This document shows, piece by piece, positions 53,040-61,840 of a stretch of 64,000 bases of DNA (its first letter is position 1; each line of letters opens with the position of its first letter). Source of the stretch: Chryseobacterium scophthalmum (GTDB lineage: Bacteria; Bacteroidota; Bacteroidia; Flavobacteriales; Weeksellaceae); assembly GCF_900143185.1 (NCBI RefSeq), contig NZ_FSRQ01000006.1, forward strand, positions 62,001-126,000. The letters are read 5' to 3'. Position numbers and translations under genes: made by a program. Below the pieces are notes generated by a model, which searched no databases, was not told where the DNA came from, and saw only the letters and a program-made list of their open reading frames with translations.

Positions 53040-53465
53040 TTAATTAATTATTTCCGCATCCGGATTTTCCCGAAGTTTTGCAATTCTTTCTCTCCAGTTT
53101 TGAAGTTCTTCATCGGTCAGTTTAATCCATTCGGTGACTTCGCCAACAATCTTTAAAGGTTCTGTACTTCGATAAGATCGGGTAGGGTTTCCCGGAAATT
53201 TTTTATCGGTTACATTGGGATCATTTTCAAAGATTCCTGTTGGTTCTACGATATAAATCCTTTCATTACCATCACCTTTTGCGAGCGCAGCAGCTAATCC
53301 GGCGCCGTTTTGTAATGCCGTAAAATAGATGTGATTCATAATAATCTCGGGATAATAATTCGACTCGAATCCGGCATTAAGCAGATCGCCAATTTGTAGA
53401 TCAGCTTTTGTACCGTGGTAGAACGGACCTTTATCCAAAATTTGTTCATCTTTTTTGTTTTCCAT
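53040..53465 (-). CDS. arr: rifampin ADP-ribosyltransferase
   Basis: Arr transfers ADP-ribose from NAD+ to rifampicin and inactivates it. The 141-residue protein matches the family through its whole length: GPFYHGTKADLQIGDLL at residues 13-29 (His of the NAD site), NHIYFTALQNGAGLAAALAKG near 44-64, YIVEPTGIFENDPNVTDKKFPGNPTRSYRS near 72-101, and the acidic TEWIKLTDEELQNW. Chromosomal Arr copies are known in many environmental Bacteroidota and may modify other molecules. Independent gene with its own intergenic regions. Confidence 0.95.
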   Translation of the reverse strand: MENKKDEQILDKGPFYHGTKADLQIGDLLNAGFESNYYPEIIMNHIYFTALQNGAGLAAALAKGDGNERIYIVEPTGIFENDPNVTDKKFPGNPTRSYRSTEPLKIVGEVTEWIKLTDEELQNWRERIAKLRENPDAEIIN

Positions 53466-53571
53466 TACGAAAGGATTTTTGAGGTTTGCAGAACCTGTAA
53501 ACTTAGGAATTTGTTTTGAAATAGAAAACTACTTTGAAAATTGAGTGGAAGCAGGGATGTTAAAACTAATC

Positions 53572-54549
53572 TTACGGTTTATGATGATCCATCCAGTTTT
53601 TTATTCTTCCAACAAACATTTTAAGATAATTTTCTGTGAAAAATATGTTAGACCAATCAAATCTTTGTGCCTGAACACCAAGATAAAACATAAATATTGA
53701 GGCTCCGGCTTCAGGGATTAATTTAATTTCTTGATCAGATAAATTTCTTGTTTTTTGATAGCCGTCTAGAAAGCTTTGAACTTTAAGTTCATATTCTTTT
53801 TTGTCTGATTCAATAAAAAATAGCTGTTTACAAAAATAAGCTACATCTAAAATAAGAGCCCCATTTCCACAATTATCAAAATCGAAGATGGTGATCTCAT
53901 TTTCATTATTTACACTTAGGTTATCATACCAAATATCAAGATGAACGATGCCTTGCTGATCTTCTGACCAATCGACTTCTTTGAAACTGTTTGATATTTG
54001 ATTTCCGATTTTCTTGAGATATTGCATCTCTTCCAAATCTTCAGAAAAAAAAGAGGTCATCTGATGATAAGCCTGATGTAAAAGAACATCAGAATTATAA
54101 TGTACTCTATTGATTTTTTTGCCCTCTGTAATAGTGTGAATTTTTGCCATTAAAGAACCAACCGCAAAACAGGATCCAGTGTTCATGAATCGCATTTTTT
54201 TGCCTTCTGCAAAAGTAAAAAGTACAGTATAGCGTAAGCCTTCCGGAGCATTGATTTCCTGGATAAAGTTGCCTTCTTCATCCGAAATTGGATATGATAC
54301 CGCAAGGTCATTATCTTTTAGTAAAAGTAAAAGTTCTAATTCTTCCTGAATTTCAGATTTCGTTCTCCAATGAAGACAGTAAACGCGGGCAACAAATTTA
54401 GTTTCATTATCAGAAATAAAATAAGTATGATTAACGCCTGTTCTGAACAATTTACAATCAACATTTTCTCCTAAACTGTATCTTGATTTTATAAATTCAG
54501 CTAATGCTGTTGCTGATAATATGGAAGCTATTGCTGGAAAAGTAGACAT
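53572..54549 (-). CDS. aminoglycoside phosphotransferase/homoserine kinase-type kinase
   Basis: 325 residues of the APH/choline-kinase fold. The motif HLDIWYDNLSVNNENEITIFDFDNCGNGALILD (near residues 200-230) contains the catalytic HxD...N and the Mg-binding DFD. The N-lobe has NHTYFISDNETKFVARVYCLHWRTKSEIQEELELLLLLK, a beta hairpin with the ATP Lys/Arg. The substrate is not determined: related proteins phosphorylate drugs, homoserine, or sugars. A 30-bp near-perfect palindrome lies 51 nt upstream of the start, suggesting a regulated unit. Confidence 0.85.
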   Translation of the reverse strand: MSTFPAIASILSATALAEFIKSRYSLGENVDCKLFRTGVNHTYFISDNETKFVARVYCLHWRTKSEIQEELELLLLLKDNDLAVSYPISDEEGNFIQEINAPEGLRYTVLFTFAEGKKMRFMNTGSCFAVGSLMAKIHTITEGKKINRVHYNSDVLLHQAYHQMTSFFSEDLEEMQYLKKIGNQISNSFKEVDWSEDQQGIVHLDIWYDNLSVNNENEITIFDFDNCGNGALILDVAYFCKQLFFIESDKKEYELKVQSFLDGYQKTRNLSDQEIKLIPEAGASIFMFYLGVQAQRFDWSNIFFTENYLKMFVGRIKNWMDHHKP

Positions 54550-54600
54550 TTTTTATTTGTATTTTAAGATTGTCAAAAATCTCACTATTCGTTTATTTTT

Positions 54601-54630
54601 TTACTTCAAAACAGTTCTGTTTTGAAGTAA
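54601..54630. repeat. 30-bp near-perfect palindrome upstream of the APH-like gene
   Basis: TTACTTCAAAACAG and its exact complement, separated by TT. No T run follows in either direction, so it is not a typical terminator; position suits an operator or a leader hairpin. Confidence 0.5.
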
Positions 54631-54670
54631 GTTTCGAAAGATGTTAATTGGTTACAAGCCAGAGCCTGGG

Positions 54671-54822
54671 AAGAATATTGTTTTGCAATGAAAGAATATT
54701 CCTCTAAGTTGCTATAATATAAAATTGTATTGTGCCAATATAAAACAATGTTGCAAGAATACTACTTTAGGTCACAAGAATATTGTTTTATAACGGAATA
54801 ATATTACTCTACGTTGCTATAA
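54671..54822. repeat. degenerate 47-bp direct repeat, period 105
   Basis: AAGAATATTGTTTT at 54671 and 54776 starts two 47-nt units that both end in GTTGCTATAA; about three quarters of positions agree. Between them lies AATATAAAACAATGTTGCAA, a third, inverted remnant. Confidence 0.5.
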
Positions 54823-55022
54823 AGCCTGTTTGAACTAATTTTAGATTTAACCGCAAAAGTAACAAAAGACAATCTCAAAGCTATTATTAGATAATCAAAG
54901 TTCTCAAAAGAATAAAAAATCAAAGATTTTTAAAGGTTTTTGTGTTCTTTTTTCTTTGTACTCATTAACTTTAAATAGAAATATCTAAATCTTTTGTCTC
55001 TTTTGTGGTTAAATAAAAAGTT
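54818..55022. repeat. 205-bp repeat with 24-bp terminal inverted repeats, copy 1
   Basis: Near-identical to 55744-55948. Inner inverted repeats at 54846-54869 and 54990-55013 (TTTAACC[GA]CAAAAG...CTTTTGTGGTTAAA type) pair with two mismatches. It contains no coding frame. Confidence 0.8.
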
Positions 55023-55058
55023 ATCACAAGTTTATAATAGGAAATTATTTTTATCAAG

Positions 55059-55649
55059 TTAAATTTCTTTATTAATGAGAAAACCTCTGGATTGTAAATA
55101 CTCATCAATTTCTATTTCAAATGGAAGTTCAAAACCATTATCTAAATCAAATATTCCGGCTGAATTGTCTGATGATTCTAAGAATCCAATCATTTTTGAA
55201 CGGGTATTTTCTTTAGCGTTTTTCCAGCAGTTTTTAATGAAATCAATTTCCAATCCGTTTTGATTTTCCCAATAATTGGCAAAATCCAAATGATTTTCAT
55301 CATTGAGATAGGCTGAATAATCGATGTTATTTTCATTCAAAACCGTTTTACACAATTCCTGAACGTCAAAATAGGAGTAGTCTTCCAAAGCATGATCTTT
55401 CAAATGCAATTCTGCAATCTGAGTGGTTTTATCCGGAGCGTAATATTCATAATTGGGCAAAGCAAATAAAAATGCCAAAGGATTGGCAGCGTAATAATAC
55501 ACACTGATCACTTCTATCTTTCTATCATCTTCTCTGAATTGATATTGCGAACTCAAAACATTCATTAAAAAATCTATTACTACCTTTTCTCTCGGTAGCA
55601 GGAAAGTAGTAATGAAGGCTTCATCAATTTTCGTTTCTATATAACCCAT
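55059..55649 (-). CDS. hypothetical protein between two repeat copies
   Basis: 196 residues, soluble, acidic. MGYIETKIDEAFITTFLLPREKVVIDFLMNVLSSQY starts with a helix; then PLAFLFALPNYEYYAPDKTTQIAELHLKDHALEDYSYFDVQELCK and FANYWENQNGLEIDFIKNCWKNAKENTRSKMIGFLES, with several aromatic residues. Not recognised. Placed exactly between two copies of a 205-bp repeat, so it may have been moved or duplicated together with them. Confidence 0.6.
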   Translation of the reverse strand: MGYIETKIDEAFITTFLLPREKVVIDFLMNVLSSQYQFREDDRKIEVISVYYYAANPLAFLFALPNYEYYAPDKTTQIAELHLKDHALEDYSYFDVQELCKTVLNENNIDYSAYLNDENHLDFANYWENQNGLEIDFIKNCWKNAKENTRSKMIGFLESSDNSAGIFDLDNGFELPFEIEIDEYLQSRGFLINKEI

Positions 55650-55675
55650 AATTTATTGTTGACTGTAAAATTAAT

Positions 55676-55704
55676 AAAAAACCGTTCTGGAAATTAGAAG
55701 GGTT
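55676..55704 (-). terminator. terminator, AAACCGTTC-type hairpin, copy 4
   Basis: Arms AACCGTTCT and AGAAGGGTT, with one mismatch and an A tract on the left. It lies about 300 nt beyond the Kelch gene, with repeat copy 2 in between. Confidence 0.45.
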
Positions 55705-55743
55705 TATAATATTTTGGATAGCGTAGATCTATAATTTCTACTT

Positions 55744-55948
55744 TATAAGGCTGTTTAAACTAATTTGAAATTTAACCACAAAAGGAACAAAAGACAATCT
55801 CAAAGCTATTATTAGATAATCAAAGTTCTCAAAAGAATAAAAAATCAAAGATTTTTAAAGGTTTTTGTATGCTTTTTTCTTTGTACTCATTAACTTTAAA
55901 TAGAAAATATCTAGATCTTTTGCCTCTTTTGTGGTTAAATAAAAAGTT
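55744..55948. repeat. 205-bp repeat with 24-bp terminal inverted repeats, copy 2
   Basis: Same length and nearly the same sequence as 54818-55022. Inner inverted repeats 55771-55794 and 55916-55939. Together with the hairpin at 55676 it fills the 354-bp gap 55650-56003. Confidence 0.8.
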
Positions 55949-56003
55949 TTATATTAAAAGTAACGGATTGCAAATCTGCGACAGCGGATACATTTTTATT
56001 CGT

Positions 56004-56930
56004 TTATTTAGCGGAAAGTGCTTCTTCGCTAATATCCGCAACCTGAATGCTTTTAATCGCTGATTTGGTTGAGGATGTTGTACTTCCACCCATGATGTAT
56101 AATTTATTGTTATATATTTCCGCAGCAGCATGTCTTCTGGGAATCATATTGGATGATAACTTATGTAATTTATTGGTTTCTGTATCAAAATAGGCCAGAA
56201 AATTTTGATTGTTATAACCGCCTGCAATAAAGATCTTATTACCGGACACCGCTAATGAATGACCGGATATTGCAGCAGGCATCGTATGTTGTTCAGTCCA
56301 AAGATTTTTGTTGAGATCGTACACGTTCACCAGACGGGATGAAGTACCGTTAAAACCACCAATGACATAAAGCTTATCATTCACAATTTTGCCCCTTGCT
56401 TCTCTGGCTGTTGGCATATTCGGCAACGGATGCCATGTGTCTGAAGCGATGTCGTAATATTGGAATCTATCAGAAAATACTGTGGTGGCGGCATTGTTTA
56501 GCCCACTTCCTCCGAACGTATATATTTTTCCGTTATGGATGGCAGAACCTGCATTTCCTGTGTAGGCATGATTAACAGCTCCCTTCGTTTTCTTATGAGT
56601 TTCAAGGTCTATAATTTCAAGATTGCTGTTTCCCCAACCGTTAAAAATATAAATTTTGTTACCGTAAGTCTCCGAATTGGCGAATCTTTTAGGAACCAAA
56701 GTAGAATTGATTACACTCCAACGGTTATTTTTAATACTGTATTTCTCAATAATAGTGGCATTACCATCCGTATCTTTATACCCATTGCTCACATAAATGT
56801 TATCATCAACAATGGTACTGCTTATCGCTCCTCTTCTCATCGACATATCCGAAAGATGTTTAAAATTTAGGGTTTGTGCATTCGCAAAGAATAAGCCGAA
56901 AATTGAAAATAGTAATAATTTTGTTTTCAA
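56004..56930 (-). CDS. secreted Kelch-repeat protein
   Basis: Signal peptide LKTKLLLFSIFGLFFANAQ; the start is TTG 56930 because no ATG exists in frame upstream within 40 nt and the signal begins there. At least five Kelch units can be seen: DDNIYVSNGYKDTDGNATIIEKY, GNKIYIFNGWGNSNLEIID, HNGKIYTFGGSG...FQYYDIASDTWHPLPNMPTAREARGKIV, NDKLYVIGGFNGTSSRLVNVYDLNKNLW, SGNKIFIAGGYNNQNFLAYFD and NNKLYIMGGSTTSSTKSAI. This gives a six-bladed beta propeller, for protein or glycan binding at the cell surface. No galactose-oxidase residues were seen. Confidence 0.85.
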   Translation of the reverse strand: MKTKLLLFSIFGLFFANAQTLNFKHLSDMSMRRGAISSTIVDDNIYVSNGYKDTDGNATIIEKYSIKNNRWSVINSTLVPKRFANSETYGNKIYIFNGWGNSNLEIIDLETHKKTKGAVNHAYTGNAGSAIHNGKIYTFGGSGLNNAATTVFSDRFQYYDIASDTWHPLPNMPTAREARGKIVNDKLYVIGGFNGTSSRLVNVYDLNKNLWTEQHTMPAAISGHSLAVSGNKIFIAGGYNNQNFLAYFDTETNKLHKLSSNMIPRRHAAAEIYNNKLYIMGGSTTSSTKSAIKSIQVADISEEALSAK

Positions 56931-57042
56931 TGACGTCGAGGTTTGGTTTAATTGATTTTCTGTGTAGAAAAATATGATTTAAATATAGGGAAAAGTCACG
57001 GATTATAAATCTGCGATATCGAAGACATTAAAATAATATAAT

Positions 57043-57498
57043 CTATTCAATAACACCATTTCCTGAGATAATTCCTTCTTCCATCGTATCTACAATTTCG
57101 GATACTGAGATTGAAAATACTCCGGCAATTCCTTGATCAAATTCTTTTTTCCAGTACTCGTAGCCGTCAATGTTTTTTTGAAGTTTAACTTTTTCGTTTA
57201 CTAATTCAGTAACACTTTGATCTAATGCCTCCTCAGTAATTGGAATGTGTGTGAATTCCTTTGCAAAACCTTTCTCTACATTAGGGTTTCCCACCTTCAA
57301 TCCACTAATTGAGATATGAATAACCTTTCCATGTTTTGGATATTCTTCTATTTTTAATATTTTCAAAGTAGAGTTTTCTTCTCCTTTGCGAGTTTTATAA
57401 TTCCACTCTTGACCGACTTTGTATTTCATGGTTTTTGGGTTTTTGCAATTGGTTAGGAAGAGAGATAAAATTAAGGTTGAAAGAATTTGTTTGGTCAT
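57043..57498 (-). CDS. small lipoprotein
   Basis: MTKQILSTLILSLFLTNC is a lipoprotein signal with cysteine at 18. The mature part of about 133 residues (KYKVGQEWNYKTRKGEENSTLKILKIEEYPKHGKVIHISISGLKV) looks like a lipocalin-like beta sheet, a pattern seen in flavobacterial exported DUFs. Not recognised. Alone. Confidence 0.7.
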   Translation of the reverse strand: MTKQILSTLILSLFLTNCKNPKTMKYKVGQEWNYKTRKGEENSTLKILKIEEYPKHGKVIHISISGLKVGNPNVEKGFAKEFTHIPITEEALDQSVTELVNEKVKLQKNIDGYEYWKKEFDQGIAGVFSISVSEIVDTMEEGIISGNGVIE

Positions 57499-57599
57499 AA
57501 GATGAAATTTGTTTTTAACACTGCCTTAAAGTCAGGAGACTTAGAGGAGCGGGGAAATATTTATCAACTTTTAAAAAACTCATTTTTTAAATTCATAAC

Positions 57600-58448
57600 T
57601 TAATTTTTTTTTCTTTTGATTATTTTACCTTCTTTATTAGAACGATGATATAAAAAAACACCTATTGAAAACAAAATAAATACAGTTATAATAGAATCTT
57701 CAATTCCAATTCCTCCGCCTGTAAACAAAACTGGACCTTCAAATTTGGAATGAATAATTTTGCCCATATCATCTAGTCCTGTAAGGTTTGAACCATAAAA
57801 AGGTTGTGCAAAATTCCAACCTAAATGAAAGAAAAAAGGCAGCCATACTCTTTTAGTATATACAAAAAGCATTGACATTGTAAATCCCCAACACAGTGAT
57901 ACAAAAAAGCTAAACAAAGTTGTGTTCGGATTAAAAATATGGTAAGTTTCAATTACCATTATTATTAGAATTGCAATGTTAGTTCCTAACCAGTTTTCTA
58001 ATTCGCGTAATATTAAAGCTCTTGTAAAAAGATCTTCAATTAGAGCTGCAACAACCAGTGTCATGAATAATTCAAGGGAATAATCATCTGTAAGTATGTT
58101 AATAATATGATAATATCCCAACAGATATAATATAAAAATAGATAATGAAATTGCAGAAAATCCAATTACAAATCCACCAAACATTTCTTTAGGTAAGTAT
58201 TTTATTGAAAGTTCTTTAATTTCTCGTTTTTCATACCAGCGAAATAAAAAATAGTAACTTGAAAGTAACACCAAAAAAGAAACCAGATGGATTAAAGGGT
58301 CGGCAATGTTTTTGTCTTCGATTATACTATAAAATAGTGGTTTCGATACAAAATTTTGTATTCCTACAAAAAGAGAAAAGCAAACAGTTATTCCCAAAAT
58401 TATTTTTGTAATTGGGAAATACAAAATTTTTTTGATTGATTGATTCAT
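57600..58448 (-). CDS. CPBP-family intramembrane metalloprotease-like protein
   Basis: 282 residues with about eight hydrophobic segments. The conserved region LFMTLVVAALIEDLFTRALILRELENW (near 124-150) is the EExxxR motif with the second Glu changed to Asp, and FFFHLGWNFAQPFYG (near 204-218) carries the HxxxN motif. The family covers CAAX prenyl proteases, but most bacterial members have other roles such as bacteriocin immunity. The E-to-D change could weaken catalysis. Alone on the minus strand. Confidence 0.8.
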   Translation of the reverse strand: MNQSIKKILYFPITKIILGITVCFSLFVGIQNFVSKPLFYSIIEDKNIADPLIHLVSFLVLLSSYYFLFRWYEKREIKELSIKYLPKEMFGGFVIGFSAISLSIFILYLLGYYHIINILTDDYSLELFMTLVVAALIEDLFTRALILRELENWLGTNIAILIIMVIETYHIFNPNTTLFSFFVSLCWGFTMSMLFVYTKRVWLPFFFHLGWNFAQPFYGSNLTGLDDMGKIIHSKFEGPVLFTGGGIGIEDSIITVFILFSIGVFLYHRSNKEGKIIKRKKN

Positions 58449-58670
58449 GATTGATTTGACGAAAAGAATGGGAAATTGTTACAAGAAAAATAGATTTAAA
58501 TTTTCTGTTTTTTTTTAAGCTGATCGCTAACTTGTATATATGCGAAACAAACTATCACATATCCATCCAAAATTAAGTAGGTGGGCGAAAGTTTGTTTTG
58601 TTTGATGTATTTCAAAGATATTAAATTAAATCATCAAAAATATTTTTTGCTGTACATTCTAATTTCAAAA

Positions 58671-58699
58671 AAAACCGCTCAGAAAAATCTGAACGGTTT
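58671..58699 (-). terminator. groEL terminator, AAACCGTTC-type hairpin, copy 5
   Basis: Arms AAACCGCTCAGA and TCTGAACGGTTT with a 4-nt loop and an A tract at 58667-58674 giving U on the minus strand, 28 nt past the groEL stop. Confidence 0.75.
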
Positions 58700-58726
58700 A
58701 TATATATTTGCCTCGGTCGCCGACCG

Positions 58727-60460
<1,734 letters not shown>

Positions 60461-60739
60461 TTATCCGATAATTCCTAATAGATCAGCTTCCTTAACGATT
60501 AAGAAATCTTTTCCGTCTAATTTTAATTCAGAACCTGAATATTTTCCATAAAGAACTTTGTCACCTACTTGTACAGTTGTAGGCTCATCTTTTTTACCAG
60601 GACCTACTGCTACTACAGTACCTTCTTGAGGTTTCTCTTTTGCGGTGTCTGGAATAATAATACCTGAAGCTGTTTTAGTTTCTGCAGCGATCGGCTCGAT
60701 CAAAACTCTGTCTGCTAATGGTTTAAAGTTTACTGACAT
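60461..60739 (-). CDS. groS: 10-kDa co-chaperonin GroES
   Basis: Lid of the GroEL chamber, 92 residues. Start [48 protein letters not shown] contains the mobile loop ([11 protein letters not shown] near 22-32); [34 protein letters not shown] ends the barrel. Upstream (60740-60889) lie two direct repeats on a 31-bp period, a likely control site. Confidence 0.98.
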   Translation of the reverse strand: MSVNFKPLADRVLIEPIAAETKTASGIIIPDTAKEKPQEGTVVAVGPGKKDEPTTVQVGDKVLYGKYSGSELKLDGKDFLIVKEADLLGIIG

Positions 60740-60807
60740 AATATATTTTATTTTTTAATTATTTCTGTGTTGTAATTGTCTAATTGTATGCCAAGAGGAG
60801 GTTTTTA

Positions 60808-60851
60808 AAATTTTGGCAGACTTTTGAGACGGATTGTGAAATTTTGGCAGA
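60808..60851. promoter_or_regulatory. direct repeat of AAATTTTGGCAGA upstream of groES
   Basis: Two exact 13-bp copies at 60808-60820 and 60839-60851, 31 bp apart (about three helix turns). The complement TCTGCCAAAATTT reads toward groES. Candidate activator/repressor site for the chaperonin operon. Confidence 0.45.
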
Positions 60852-60880
60852 AAAAAAGTTCATTGGTTACAATGAACTTT
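60851..60880 (-). terminator. terminator of the secreted protein gene at 60890
   Basis: Perfect 10-bp stem (arm AAAGTTCATT) with 6-nt loop and an A tract giving U on the minus strand, 10 nt past the stop. Confidence 0.75.
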
Positions 60881-60889
60881 AGTAAGTCT

Positions 60890-61780
60890 TTATTTACAAG
60901 ATTGATCATAATCTTGTAATAGCTTCTTGTACATATTTGTATACAGTTCTGTTTTGTATTTCATATTTATTCTTGAGGCTTCTGCTCCTTTTTTTCCTTT
61001 AATCTGAGCTTTTCTTTCAATGTCAGATTCTTTTTTGTTTTCTTTAAAAGTTTTGTTAGAAAAATATTCATTCTTTCTGGCTTCATCTACTTTTTTCAGG
61101 AACTCGGGGCAGTCTGCCCCCACAATTTCGTAGGCTTTGTAGAACTTTTTGTAAAGTTTCTTCATATTAAACAAATCCACAGGACTCAAAGAGCTGTAAT
61201 CTACTGGAGCTATTGCAACGGTTTCGTTGGGTTTGCTTATGTAAATCATCACATATATCAATTGGCAGTTATCTTCGTTCCCATTAAATCCTGCTGCATT
61301 ATTGCTTCCAAAATCAGCCTTACAAACCATACTTCTGTAGCCATAAAGATTAATTTCTCCTTTTTCCATCAAAGGTAACATCAAAACTCTTCCTTCGGAT
61401 TCCAGTTCTAGATTGTTATCTATTTCTTTAACAATTCGTTTGTCGAGCTGAAATTTTTCCTGAGTATCTTCATTGGTATAAATCAAACTTTTAATATCCG
61501 AAACAGGAATAAGCTGTACGGCTGTATCACTTTTTGAAGATTTAAATTTTACCTCTTTTCTATGCAGATTGGCGCTTTTTTCAGAACTTTTACCAATATA
61601 TGAGAAAGTTGCAACATCAGGAAGCATAAAATCTTGTGCAAATCCGATTTTTGTTGACCCGTCTTCCATAAGAATTTCTATGGGTAAAAAATCTCTTTTT
61701 CCAGTATAAAACTGTAAAGATTGCGCAAAATAAAATTGTGCTGATGCGATAAGCAACAGAAGAATATTGAGCTTTTTCAT
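60890..61780 (-). CDS. secreted hypothetical protein
   Basis: Signal peptide MKKLNILLLLIASAQFYFAQ. A beta-rich domain (SLQFYTGKRDFLPIEILMEDGSTKIGFAQDFMLPD, near 21-55) is followed by IPVSDIKSLIYTNEDTQEKFQLDKRIVKEIDN and a Lys-rich helical C-terminus with NKKESDIERKAQIKGKKGAEASRINMKYKTELYTNMYKKLLQDYDQ. Two cysteines (near 136 and 156) may form a disulfide. Not recognised. Between groES and the M1 peptidase. Confidence 0.7.
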   Translation of the reverse strand: MKKLNILLLLIASAQFYFAQSLQFYTGKRDFLPIEILMEDGSTKIGFAQDFMLPDVATFSYIGKSSEKSANLHRKEVKFKSSKSDTAVQLIPVSDIKSLIYTNEDTQEKFQLDKRIVKEIDNNLELESEGRVLMLPLMEKGEINLYGYRSMVCKADFGSNNAAGFNGNEDNCQLIYVMIYISKPNETVAIAPVDYSSLSPVDLFNMKKLYKKFYKAYEIVGADCPEFLKKVDEARKNEYFSNKTFKENKKESDIERKAQIKGKKGAEASRINMKYKTELYTNMYKKLLQDYDQSCK

Positions 61781-61840
61781 ATAAAATGATTAGTTTTTAT
61801 TTTTAAATATTGAAATCTGAATTTTTAAAAATAGTAAGGT

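Larger units (their letters stand above)
54550..55058. other. 509-bp intergenic region made of repeats
   Basis: Holds the 30-bp palindrome (54601), the degenerate direct repeat (54671-54822) and copy 1 of the 205-bp repeat (54818-55022). No gene was seen. Confidence 0.6.

Noticed and set aside
60740..60810. Sigma-54 type TGGCA element before groES
   Set aside because: A TTGGCAT word is present at 60791 but no TTGC at the right spacing follows, so the minus-24/minus-12 pattern is incomplete.
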